5,043 nt of DNA from Candidatus Sulfopaludibacter sp. SbA3 (GTDB taxonomy: Bacteria; Acidobacteriota; Terriglobia; 2-12-FULL-54-10): contig CAMBEY010000220.1 of the NCBI GenBank assembly GCA_945865705.1, positions 1-5,043 of the forward strand, given 5' to 3'. The translations under genes and the position numbers were made by a program. Shown here in pieces: positions 1 through 5,043 of the stretch. The notes under the pieces were generated by a model. That model did no database searches, was not told the DNA's origin, and saw only the letters and a program-made list of their open reading frames with translations. The first letter of the stretch is position 1. The number at the start of each line of letters is the position of its first letter.

Positions 1-833
1 CCGACGTGGACGATACGGCGATGGTGTTGCTGGCGCTGAGCCGCGTGCGCACGCAGGACACCATCCGCCAGCAGCAATCCATGCGCCGCGGCTTGGCCTG
101 GTTGCTGAGCATGCAGAATAGCGATGGCGGCTGGTCGTCGTTCGACAAGGACAACAACAAGCAGGTGCTGACGCAAGTGCCTTACGCCGATCACAATGCC
201 ATGCTCGACCCCAGCGCCGCCGACATCACCGGCCGCGTGCTCGAGATGCTGGGCGCGCTCGGTTACGGCCCGGTGTTCCCCGCCGCCGAGCGGGCCATTC
301 AGTTCCTGCGCCGCGAGCAGGAGAGCGATGGCTGCTGGTATGGCCGATGGGGTGTGAACTATATCTATGGGACGTGCTTCGTGCTACGCGGGCTGGCCTC
401 CATCGGCATCGACATGCGCGAGGGCTACAGCATGTTGGCGGCGGAATGGATTCGCTCGCTACAAAATCCCGATGGCGGCTGGGGCGAAAGTTGTGACTCT
501 TACCACCGCCCCGAGCTGCGTGGCCTCGGACCCAGCACCGCCGCACAGACCGCCTGGGCGCTGCTGGGTATCTTTGCCACCGGCGATTTCAACTCCGCGT
601 CCGCCCGCCACGGCGTGCGCTATCTTCTGAACACACAGAAGAACGGCACCTGGGAGGACGCGACCTTCACCGGCACCGGCTTCCCCAAAGTGTTCTACCT
701 CAAGTACCATCTCTATAGCCTGTATTTCCCGCTGCTGGCTCTCAGCGAGTATCTTCGGCACCAATCTGGCTTGGGTGTTTCCTACCGTGGCCTGCCGGAG
801 TGGCAACGCATTCTGGACCGCGACCGCGGGTAA
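1..833 (+). CDS. shc: Squalene-hopene cyclase, C-terminal part (5' end outside window)
   Basis: This enzyme cyclises squalene to hopene/hopanol, the committed step of hopanoid synthesis, and is a monotopic protein of the inner membrane. The reading frame starts at base 3 with DVDDTA, the DxDD motif whose central Asp protonates squalene; plant and animal oxidosqualene cyclases have DCTA instead. Four QW repeats follow: QNSDGGW (114-134), QESDGCW (318-338), QNPDGGW (462-482) and QKNGTW (636-653). GRWGVNYIYGT (342-374) contains the conserved active-site Trp. TGTGFPKVFYLKYHLY (669-716) keeps the aromatic residues corresponding to F601, F605, Y609 and Y612 of the Alicyclobacillus enzyme. About 277 residues remain from the DxDD motif to the TAA stop, close to the roughly 257 expected in the 631-residue Alicyclobacillus protein, so the C-terminus is complete. 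No frameshift or lost key residue is seen. The N-terminal half lies upstream of the window. Confidence 0.96.
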   Translation, partial: DVDDTAMVLLALSRVRTQDTIRQQQSMRRGLAWLLSMQNSDGGWSSFDKDNNKQVLTQVPYADHNAMLDPSAADITGRVLEMLGALGYGPVFPAAERAIQFLRREQESDGCWYGRWGVNYIYGTCFVLRGLASIGIDMREGYSMLAAEWIRSLQNPDGGWGESCDSYHRPELRGLGPSTAAQTAWALLGIFATGDFNSASARHGVRYLLNTQKNGTWEDATFTGTGFPKVFYLKYHLYSLYFPLLALSEYLRHQSGLGVSYRGLPEWQRILDRDRG

Positions 834-865
834 AGCTGTAACAGTTATTGAAATCCAGCAAGGTA

Positions 866-898
866 TGTCATCCCCATCGTAACGAGGAATCTGCTTTA
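866..898. repeat. Possible degenerate dispersed intergenic repeat
   Basis: The stretch begins TGTCATCCCC and ends CGAGGAATCTGCTTTA. It resembles short imperfectly palindromic intergenic repeats of the form TGTCATCC-GAGCG-AGCGAGGAATCTGC that I recall from acidobacterial genomes. The central dyad is eroded here. There is only one copy in the window, so repetition cannot be shown from this sequence alone. It lies 32 bp past the cyclase stop, where such elements usually sit. Confidence 0.4.
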
Positions 899-902
899 CT
901 AT

Positions 903-932
903 TTGCCCGGCGTGATTCAAATCGTGTTATAC
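903..932 (+). promoter_or_regulatory. Weak sigma-70-like promoter candidate for the DUF5916 gene
   Basis: TTGCCC (903-908) could serve as a -35 box and TTATAC (927-932) or the overlapping TATACC (928-933) as a -10 box, with 18-19 bp between them. Each box matches the consensus only partly. The position, about 50 bp before the ATG at 981, fits. The 147-bp gap after the cyclase suggests the downstream gene has its own promoter, but readthrough from the cyclase cannot be excluded. Confidence 0.3.
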
Positions 933-966
933 CGCGAAACAATCGCGCAAGTATTCAGCAGTGGTT

Positions 967-973
967 AAAAGGT
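967..973 (+). promoter_or_regulatory. Ribosome binding site of the DUF5916 gene
   Basis: The AAAAGGT sequence places its AAGG core 8 nt before the ATG at 981. It supports that start, which is also followed directly by a well-formed signal peptide. Confidence 0.6.
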
Positions 974-980
974 CAATCGA

Positions 981-3191
981 ATGCACCGCTCTTCTCTGAT
1001 TGCAGTTCTAATAACGCTTGTCCTACTTGTTGTGCCGCGACTCTCGCCGGCACAGGCCACGCATGAGAACTATCGCTATCGCGTCGCGCAGGCACCCACC
1101 GCGCCAGTGATCGATGGCGATCTCTCCGATGCCGTCTGGGCGGACGCGCAGGCAATCGATCAATTCACGCAGCAGGAACCGCGCGAGGGTCAGCCCTCCA
1201 CCGAGCGTTCTGAAGTGCGCGTGCTCCGCGACGAGGAGAATCTCTACATTGCCGTGATGAATCACGATACGGACCCGTCAGGCATCGTGCGCAACGTACT
1301 CCGCTTCCGCGATGACTCGGTGTGGCAGAAGGACGACGTGGTGCGCATCGTCGTGGACACCTTTCACGACCACCGCCGCGGCTACGTCTTCTCCATCAAT
1401 CCGCTCGGCGCCAAACAGGATTCGCAGGTGGACAATCAACTGTGGAACTCGAACTGGGATGAAGTCTGGAATGTGAAGACTCGTGTGTTGAACAACGGTT
1501 GGAGCGTCGAGCTGGCCATCCCGTTCCGCATCCTGCGCTTTCCCGTCGGCGGTGGCGCGGAAAGCACGAGCGACGTGTGGGGCTTCAACGTGGTGCGCTC
1601 CATCAAGCGCAAGAACGAGTCCGCCTCGTGGGCGCCCATTCCTGCCGGCCAGTCCCTGATCCGCAATGAATTTCTCGGTCATCTGGAAGGCATGTCCGGC
1701 ATCGAGCCGCGTCGCAACTTGCAGATTATTCCTTACACGCTGGGTAGCTGGACGCGCACGACCGGCAGCGACGCGGTGCGCAAGGGCGAACTTGGCGGCG
1801 ACGTCAAGTACGCGCTCACCTCGTCGCTCTCGCTCGACCTCACCTACAACACCAACTTCGCGCAGGTGGAAGCCGACGACGAGCAGGTGAACTTGACGCG
1901 CGCTTCGCTGCGCTTCCCGGAGAAGCGCGAGTTTTTTCTGGAGAACGCGCAGATATTCAACTTCGGCATGGACGATGGCGCGGAGATATTTTTCAGCCGA
2001 CGCATTGGTCTGTCCGGCCGCCAGCCGGTGCCCATCCTCGGCGGCGCGCGCCTAAGCGGGCGCGTCGGCCCGCTCGACGTTGGCGTGCTGACCACGCAGA
2101 CCGAGAAGTTCGCGGGGCTTGCTTCCACGAACTTCAGCGCGGGCCGGATGCGCTGGAATCTGGGGTCGCGCTCGTATGTGGGCGGCATTCTAACCTCGGT
2201 TGCCAATGGCGATCAACGCAGTCTCACCTTCGGTCCGGATGCTTTGGTGTGGCTAGGGCGCAACCTGCGCGCGGAAGGATTTTTCGCCGCAGTGGATGAC
2301 ACCGCTGATGACACCCCTAATGGCACCCCTAATAACACAGGCGATGTGGAGCACCGCAAGTCCGGCGGCGTGTCAGTCATCTATGACACCGACCTAATGG
2401 AGGCTTCGCTGCGCACGCTTTCCATTGACAAGGGCTTCAACCCCGCGCTGGGATTCATCCCGCGCGACGATGCGCGGCAGCAGACTGCGTTCATTCGTCG
2501 TAGCGTTCGTTTAAATCGCTGGTGGTCGCGCAAGCTCGATGTCTACCTGGATTTCTCGTATCTCGCCAATCAACGCGGCAATCTGGAGAGCCGTGAGCGC
2601 GAATTTGGCTACTTGAATCAGTTTGAGTCCGGCGACTCGATTCGCATGGAGTGGGAAAGCGGGCTGGAGCATGTCCTGGACGACAAGCCCTTCGTGATTG
2701 ATGCGCGCCGGGGCATCATCGTGAAGAACGGCGACTTCCGCACGGATCGTTTTGACTCCGCTTTCGCCGGCTTCTCCGGCCGCGCGCTGGTGCCGGGCGT
2801 TCAGTTTGAGACGGGGCCGTGGCTGAGCGGGCGGCGCACTACGCTCAGTTTGACGAACGTCTGGCGCGCCTCGCCGCACTTTCTGTTGGAAGGCGAGTAT
2901 GAATTAAATGATGTCACTCTGCCCGAAGGCGCGTTCGCGGCCCATCTGTGGCGCACTCGCGTCAGCGTGCCACTGACGGCGCGCATGACCACCGATGCCT
3001 ACCTGCAATGGAACAGCCTCGACGATACCTTCAGCACGCAACTGCGCTTTCACATGATCTACGCGCGCGACAGCAATCTGTTCGTGGTGTTCACCGACGG
3101 ACGTCGTGGGATCGACGCCGTACTCGATAGCCGGCAGCATGTGAGAGATCAGGCTTTGCAGGTGAAACTCACTTATAGGCTTTACCAGTGA
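981..3191 (+). CDS. Exported CBM9-like / DUF5916 outer-membrane protein, 736 aa
   Basis: The product is probably a secreted outer-membrane protein with a periplasmic or surface carbohydrate-binding-like domain; its substrate is unknown. Residues 1-26 form a signal peptide: MHRSS, a hydrophobic core LIAVLITLVLLVV, and an SPAQA cleavage site. Residues about 35-235 form a CBM9-like domain with VIDGDLSDAVW (43-53), NLYIAV (88-92 region), GWSVELAIPF (173-182) and WGFNVVRSIKRKNE (200-213). The DUF5916 hallmark follows at about 286-328: LDLTYNTNFAQVEAD, VNLTRASLRFPEKREFFLE and QIFNFG. From there to the end the sequence alternates polar and hydrophobic residues with many aromatics, as expected of a beta-barrel, and ends LTYRLYQ. 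The length is typical of the family. The ATG has an AAGG site 8 nt upstream. A 12-bp tandem repeat encodes residues 439-454. The gene follows the cyclase by 147 bp and converges on ogt. Family assignment is firm; membrane location is inferred and function unknown. Confidence 0.9.
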   Translation: MHRSSLIAVLITLVLLVVPRLSPAQATHENYRYRVAQAPTAPVIDGDLSDAVWADAQAIDQFTQQEPREGQPSTERSEVRVLRDEENLYIAVMNHDTDPSGIVRNVLRFRDDSVWQKDDVVRIVVDTFHDHRRGYVFSINPLGAKQDSQVDNQLWNSNWDEVWNVKTRVLNNGWSVELAIPFRILRFPVGGGAESTSDVWGFNVVRSIKRKNESASWAPIPAGQSLIRNEFLGHLEGMSGIEPRRNLQIIPYTLGSWTRTTGSDAVRKGELGGDVKYALTSSLSLDLTYNTNFAQVEADDEQVNLTRASLRFPEKREFFLENAQIFNFGMDDGAEIFFSRRIGLSGRQPVPILGGARLSGRVGPLDVGVLTTQTEKFAGLASTNFSAGRMRWNLGSRSYVGGILTSVANGDQRSLTFGPDALVWLGRNLRAEGFFAAVDDTADDTPNGTPNNTGDVEHRKSGGVSVIYDTDLMEASLRTLSIDKGFNPALGFIPRDDARQQTAFIRRSVRLNRWWSRKLDVYLDFSYLANQRGNLESREREFGYLNQFESGDSIRMEWESGLEHVLDDKPFVIDARRGIIVKNGDFRTDRFDSAFAGFSGRALVPGVQFETGPWLSGRRTTLSLTNVWRASPHFLLEGEYELNDVTLPEGAFAAHLWRTRVSVPLTARMTTDAYLQWNSLDDTFSTQLRFHMIYARDSNLFVVFTDGRRGIDAVLDSRQHVRDQALQVKLTYRLYQ
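2295..2342 (+). repeat. 12-bp tandem repeat, four degenerate in-frame copies
   Basis: Four consecutive 12-bp units encode DDTA, DDTP, NGTP and NNTG (residues 439-454 of the DUF5916 protein). Units 1 and 2 differ at a single base, and units 2 and 3 share ACCCCT endings. Because 12 is a multiple of 3, gain or loss of units keeps the frame. The Asp/Asn/Thr/Pro-rich composition contrasts with the flanking beta-strand-like sequence and fits a flexible loop of the barrel. Confidence 0.8.
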
Positions 3192-3287
3192 GTGAGTGGA
3201 GTAACGAGTCAGTAGAAGTGGTCAGATCAACTTATCAGCTTAGTGACTATGACTTACTCGCTGACTGTTCCAGAGTGAGTAAGTAAC
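3191..3287. repeat. GAGT/ACTC repeat cluster with hairpin at convergent gene ends
   Basis: Three related copies are visible. Copy A, AGTGAGTGGAGTAAC, is at 3191-3205. Copy C, AGTGAGTAAGTAAC, is at 3274-3287. Inverted copy B is at 3252-3266 and reads AGTCAGCGAGTAAGT on the minus strand. B and C form an 11-bp stem (3252-3262 with 3274-3284, one G-T wobble) around an 11-nt loop; A and B can pair as an alternative. The cluster spans the 55-bp gap and the last codons of ogt. No T-run follows either side, so a standard intrinsic terminator is not supported, although the placement would suit a bidirectional 3'-end structure. Confidence 0.6.
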
Positions 3288-3792
3288 TCTTGTTAGTGAG
3301 TCCCCCACCGTATCCTCCCAGCGTGCCGTCTCCGGCAATCACTCGATGACAGGGGACGATAATCGCCACGGGATTTGCTCCGTTGGCCGTGCCCACCGCG
3401 CGCGATGCCTTGGCATTCCCGATGCGGCGCGCGATCTGTCCGTAGGATCTGACTTTACCGTAAGGAATTTCGTTGAGCGCCTTCCAGACCTTCTTCTGGA
3501 ATGTGGTGCCTGCCATGTCCAGAGGAACGGAAAAGTCGCGCCGTCGCCCGGCGAAATATTCCTTCAACTCGCGCGCCGCCAGTGCCGCGATGCGGGCCGC
3601 CGAGGTTCGCCCTTTGTTCGCCTGAGTGGTGGCTCCGGATGGCTTGACAGATTTGCGGTTTTTTCCAAATTCACCAAAGTGCACACTTTCACGGTTCCAG
3701 CTGATTTCCAGTTTCTGCACACCGCTGTCCGAGCAATAAATTTTGATCCGTCCGATGGGGGATTCCAGGGTGCTGACGGCTAGGCTAGGCAT
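3247..3792 (-). CDS. ogt: Methylated-DNA--protein-cysteine S-methyltransferase, 181 aa
   Basis: This is a suicide DNA-repair protein that moves the alkyl group from O6-alkylguanine (and O4-alkylthymine) to its own cysteine, acting on cytoplasmic DNA. Residues 1-35 begin the N-terminal methyltransferase domain (STLESPIGRIKIYCSDSG). A polar linker covers about 38-65. The DNA-binding/active-site domain starts near 75 with ELKEYFAGRRRDFSVPLDM and continues with TTFQKKVWKALNEIPYGKV. SYGQIA gives Tyr117, RAVG gives the Arg131 'finger', NP gives Asn140, and VPCHRVI gives acceptor Cys148. GYGGGL and LLTLE (Glu175) complete the site. No Ada-type regulatory domain is fused. ATG at 3792 is chosen because AGGAGA lies 6 nt upstream and the conserved fold starts there. 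A TTG at 3912 would add 40 repeat-encoded residues (GICGICG) and is rejected. One arm of a 22-bp inverted repeat encodes roughly residues 33-40. The gene is convergent with the DUF5916 gene and divergent from the dehydrogenase. Confidence 0.95.
   Translation of the reverse strand: MPSLAVSTLESPIGRIKIYCSDSGVQKLEISWNRESVHFGEFGKNRKSVKPSGATTQANKGRTSAARIAALAARELKEYFAGRRRDFSVPLDMAGTTFQKKVWKALNEIPYGKVRSYGQIARRIGNAKASRAVGTANGANPVAIIVPCHRVIAGDGTLGGYGGGLTNKSYLLTLEQSASKS
3673..3694. repeat. 22-bp inverted repeat, left arm (inside ogt)
   Basis: This segment is the exact reverse complement of 3821-3842 over all 22 bases; the match stops at both ends. It contains the dyad AAAGTG-CA-CACTTT (3676-3689). In the ogt frame it encodes about residues 33-40 (NRESVHFG), at the boundary between the N-terminal domain and the polar linker. 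Confidence 0.9.
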
Positions 3793-3798
3793 GTGGAT

Positions 3799-3804
3799 TC
3801 TCCT
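3799..3804 (-). promoter_or_regulatory. Ribosome binding site of ogt
   Basis: On the minus strand this reads AGGAGA, ending 6 nt before the ATG at 3792. It is the strongest reason for choosing this start. It lies between the two arms of the 22-bp inverted repeat, within the loop that pairing of the arms in an ogt transcript would create. Confidence 0.8.
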
Positions 3805-3811
3805 GACGATT

Positions 3812-3869
3812 CCGCAAATTCCGTGAAAGTGTGCACTTTGGTCTCTGCCGCAAATTCCGCAAATTCCGC
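3812..3869. repeat. CCGCAAATT 9-bp repeats flanking the inverted-repeat arm
   Basis: CCGCAAATT occurs at 3812-3820, 3848-3856 and 3857-3865, the last two in tandem and followed by CCGC. The three copies bracket the right arm of the 22-bp inverted repeat. A related ATTTGCGG (reverse complement of CCGCAAAT) occurs at 3651-3658 inside ogt, near the left arm, so the shared module may be larger than 22 bp. The 9-bp unit keeps reading frames open and produces spurious Asn/Leu/Arg or Gly/Ile/Cys repeats in translations. Confidence 0.8.
3821..3842. repeat. 22-bp inverted repeat, right arm (upstream of ogt)
   Basis: This is the exact reverse complement of 3673-3694. It carries the dyad AAAGTG-TG-CACTTT (3826-3839), which has 6-bp arms and a 2-bp spacer, like a small operator. 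The two dyad centres are 150 bp apart. It lies 29-50 bp upstream of the ogt start codon. Confidence 0.9.
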
Positions 3870-4004
3870 TTCTGCCGATTCTTTGGTATCTTCTGATAAT
3901 TTTGACGACCAATCCAGTGCGGAATTCGTCTCTGGAATGGGGCGAGCAGCCAACTGCATTTTACCATCGGACGGTAAAGTTCTCTGACAATTTCAGGATG
4001 ACCC

Positions 4005-4033
4005 TTGGCGCGCGCTGCGGGATCGGAGATAAT
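4005..4033 (+). promoter_or_regulatory. Sigma-70-like promoter candidate for the dehydrogenase
   Basis: TTGGCG (4005-4010, four of six to the -35 consensus) and GATAAT (4028-4033, five of six to the -10 consensus) are separated by exactly 17 bp. Transcription would start near 4040, giving a leader of about 60 nt before the ATG at 4102. Confidence 0.45.
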
Positions 4034-4043
4034 CCTACGTTCG

Positions 4044-4055
4044 CCTGTTCGCAGG
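4044..4055 (+). promoter_or_regulatory. Small UUCG-loop hairpin in the dehydrogenase leader
   Basis: CCTG-TTCG-CAGG forms a 4-bp stem with a UUCG loop just after the predicted transcription start. It is followed by AGGAAGGA. An outer 7-bp pairing of GATAATC (4028-4034) with GATTATC (4079-4085) is also possible, though its 5' arm would lie mostly upstream of the predicted transcript start. The structure is short and could be chance. Confidence 0.25.
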
Positions 4056-4088
4056 AAGGACTGCCGGACCAGTTCTGAGATTATCGGG

Positions 4089-4096
4089 GGAGAGGA
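4089..4096 (+). promoter_or_regulatory. Ribosome binding site of the dehydrogenase
   Basis: GGAGAGGA lies within a longer purine run (4086-4096) and ends 5 nt before the ATG at 4102. It is a strong site that decides this start. Confidence 0.75.
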
Positions 4097-4101
4097 TCAC
4101 C

Positions 4102-5043
4102 ATGAGTGTGCTACCCAAAACAAGTCGCGCCGCCGTGTTGCGCAAGGCCAAGGAGCCGGTGGAGATTTGCGAGATAGAAATCCTCCCGCCCGAGCCCGGC
4201 GCAATCGTGGTTAAGGTGGAGGCCGCGACCATCTGCGGTACGGACGTGCATATCTGGCACGGCGACCTCGTCCCGGAGTGGCCCGTGGGCATGGGCCACG
4301 AGATGACCGGTCGTATTGTTGCTCTGGGAGATGGCGTGATTCGCGATGCCGCCGATCAGCCGCTGGCCATTGGCGACCGTATCGTGTGGGCCTATCCATG
4401 GTGCGGCAAGTGTTACTACTGCACCATCGCGCGGCAGCCGACGCTGTGCCCCAACGCGCGCATGAACGGCTGGCGCAGCGCGGAGAAGTATCCCTACCTG
4501 TGCGGCGGCTTCGCTGACTATGCGTACGTGCTGCCCGACTGCCGCCCGGTGAAAGCGCCGACGGACATTGACCCGGCGGTGGTATCCTCGGCGACCTGCG
4601 CGCTGCGCACGGTGATGCACGCCTTCGAGCGGCTCGACCAATACGGCGGCATCGGCGTGCAGCCCTCCATCGCCGTGCTGGGCACGGGTCCGGTGGGTCT
4701 GTACTCGGTGGCGGCGGCGCTGGTGGCGGGCGCTTCGCAGGTAATCTCCATCGGCGCGCCGCAACGTCGCGTGGACCTGGCGAAGAAGTGGGGCGCGGCG
4801 CAGGTGATCAACATTGACGACATGAAGGACGCGCGCGAGCGTATCGACACCGTGAAGAAGCTCACCGGCGGACGCGGCGCCGACATCGTCATCGAAGCCG
4901 CCGGCCCGCCCAGCGCGTTTGAAGAAGGCCTCGATATGGTCCGTCGCGGCGGGCGGTTTTTGGTGATCGGCACCACGGCCACGCGCAACGTGCAGATCTC
5001 GCCGCGCCGCATCAACAAGGACATGGTCGAGATCAGCGGCGTC
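4102..5043 (+). CDS. Zinc-dependent medium-chain alcohol dehydrogenase, N-terminal 314 aa (3' end outside window)
   Basis: This is a cytoplasmic NAD(P)-dependent oxidoreductase of the MDR family; its substrate cannot be read from the sequence. The frame is open for 314 codons to the window edge, with perhaps 40-70 residues missing. The GroES-like catalytic domain has Cys45 in ICGTD, His66-Glu67 in GHE, and Cys166 at the position of the third catalytic-zinc ligand. Cys101, 104, 107 and 116 bind the structural zinc; the last spacing is 8 residues rather than the usual 7. The Rossmann domain has GTGPVG at 194-199. The end of the second strand reads SIGAPQRR (216-223), without the Asp typical of NAD users, so NADP preference is possible. 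The insert before GDRIVW and the GGFADYAYV segment recall the TM0436-like MDR subgroup, a tentative placement. The start is set by GGAGAGGA upstream of ATG 4102. Confidence 0.93.
   Translation, partial: MSVLPKTSRAAVLRKAKEPVEICEIEILPPEPGAIVVKVEAATICGTDVHIWHGDLVPEWPVGMGHEMTGRIVALGDGVIRDAADQPLAIGDRIVWAYPWCGKCYYCTIARQPTLCPNARMNGWRSAEKYPYLCGGFADYAYVLPDCRPVKAPTDIDPAVVSSATCALRTVMHAFERLDQYGGIGVQPSIAVLGTGPVGLYSVAAALVAGASQVISIGAPQRRVDLAKKWGAAQVINIDDMKDARERIDTVKKLTGGRGADIVIEAAGPPSAFEEGLDMVRRGGRFLVIGTTATRNVQISPRRINKDMVEISGV

Larger units (their letters stand above)
3793..4101. other. Divergent intergenic region between ogt and the dehydrogenase
   Basis: These 309 bp contain no convincing gene. The ogt-proximal part (about 3799-3869) holds the ogt ribosome site, the 9-bp repeats and one inverted-repeat arm. 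The middle (3870-4000) is AT-richer than the flanking genes. It has isolated promoter-like words, such as GATAAT at 3895-3900 and TTGACG at 3902-3907, that do not pair at proper spacing. The distal part (4005-4101) has the best promoter candidate and the leader of the dehydrogenase. I could not identify a clear ogt promoter. Confidence 0.7.

Noticed and set aside
848..1066. 72-residue plus-strand reading frame across the gap before the DUF5916 gene
   Set aside because: It overlaps the signal-peptide coding region in another frame, has no ribosome site, and shows no domain.
3219..3229. TGGTCAGATCA, resembling a GntR/FadR-type operator
   Set aside because: It lies between two convergent gene ends, far from any start, and one half-site is mismatched; probably chance.
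3252..3284. Intrinsic terminator for the convergent genes
   Set aside because: The 11-bp stem is real, but there is no T-run on either side and the stem is not GC-rich, so it was annotated only as a repeat hairpin.
3346..3783. Plus-strand 145-residue reading frame opposite ogt
   Set aside because: It is fully antisense to a well-supported gene, with no recognisable motifs; it is a shadow of ogt codon structure.
3793..3912. Extended ogt start at a TTG (3912), adding 40 residues
   Set aside because: The extra residues are low-complexity GICGICG-type sequence encoded by the 9-bp repeats. The ATG at 3792 has a strong AGGAGA site and starts at the family's usual N-terminus.
3793..3987. Plus-strand 64-residue Ser/Ala/Asn-rich reading frame in the divergent intergenic region
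   Set aside because: It starts at a GTG with no ribosome site, its composition is driven by the 9-bp repeats, and it has no recognisable domain.
4111..5024. Two long minus-strand reading frames (4111-4764 and 4518-5024) opposite the dehydrogenase
   Set aside because: The plus-strand frame holds all MDR zinc and cofactor motifs. The minus frames are Arg/His/Ala-rich shadows typical of GC-rich DNA.
1..5043. CRISPR array, tRNA/rRNA genes, transposase or phage genes
   Set aside because: No spaced direct-repeat array, no rRNA or tRNA signature, and no transposase, integrase or phage-like reading frame was seen.

Overview
The window looks like chromosomal DNA from a GC-rich Gram-negative bacterium, most likely an acidobacterium or a relative. 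The inference rests on three things: a squalene-hopene cyclase, an outer-membrane DUF5916 protein with an N-terminal CBM9-like domain (both common in Acidobacteriota), and a short intergenic sequence resembling the GTCATCC...GAGGAATCTGC repeats I recall from acidobacterial genomes. No 16S or other phylogenetic marker is present, so this is an inference.

Layout. Bases 1-833 hold the C-terminal part of a squalene-hopene cyclase; the window opens almost exactly on the catalytic DxDD motif. Bases 834-980 are a gap with a possible dispersed repeat, a weak promoter candidate and a good Shine-Dalgarno site. Bases 981-3191 encode a complete 736-residue exported protein: signal peptide, CBM9-like domain, then a DUF5916 beta-barrel with a short 12-bp tandem repeat inside it. 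It converges on a minus-strand gene at 3247-3792 for a 181-residue methylated-DNA--protein-cysteine methyltransferase (ogt). The two genes are separated by 55 bp containing a GAGT/ACTC-rich set of direct and inverted repeats. Bases 3793-4101 are a divergent intergenic region. Its ogt-proximal part carries 9-bp tandem repeats and one arm of a perfect 22-bp inverted repeat whose other arm lies inside ogt. Its far part carries a plausible sigma-70 promoter and leader for the next gene. Bases 4102-5043 are the first 314 codons of a zinc-dependent medium-chain dehydrogenase/reductase that runs off the right edge.

The genes do not form an obvious pathway. The cyclase makes hopanoids for the membrane, the DUF5916 protein is probably an outer-membrane protein of unknown substrate, Ogt repairs O6-alkylguanine, and the dehydrogenase oxidises or reduces an unidentified alcohol or carbonyl. 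Gene order (two plus, one minus, one plus, with gaps of 55-309 bp) suggests separate transcription units. No clear new system is visible. The most unusual structure is the repeat architecture at the 5' end of ogt.
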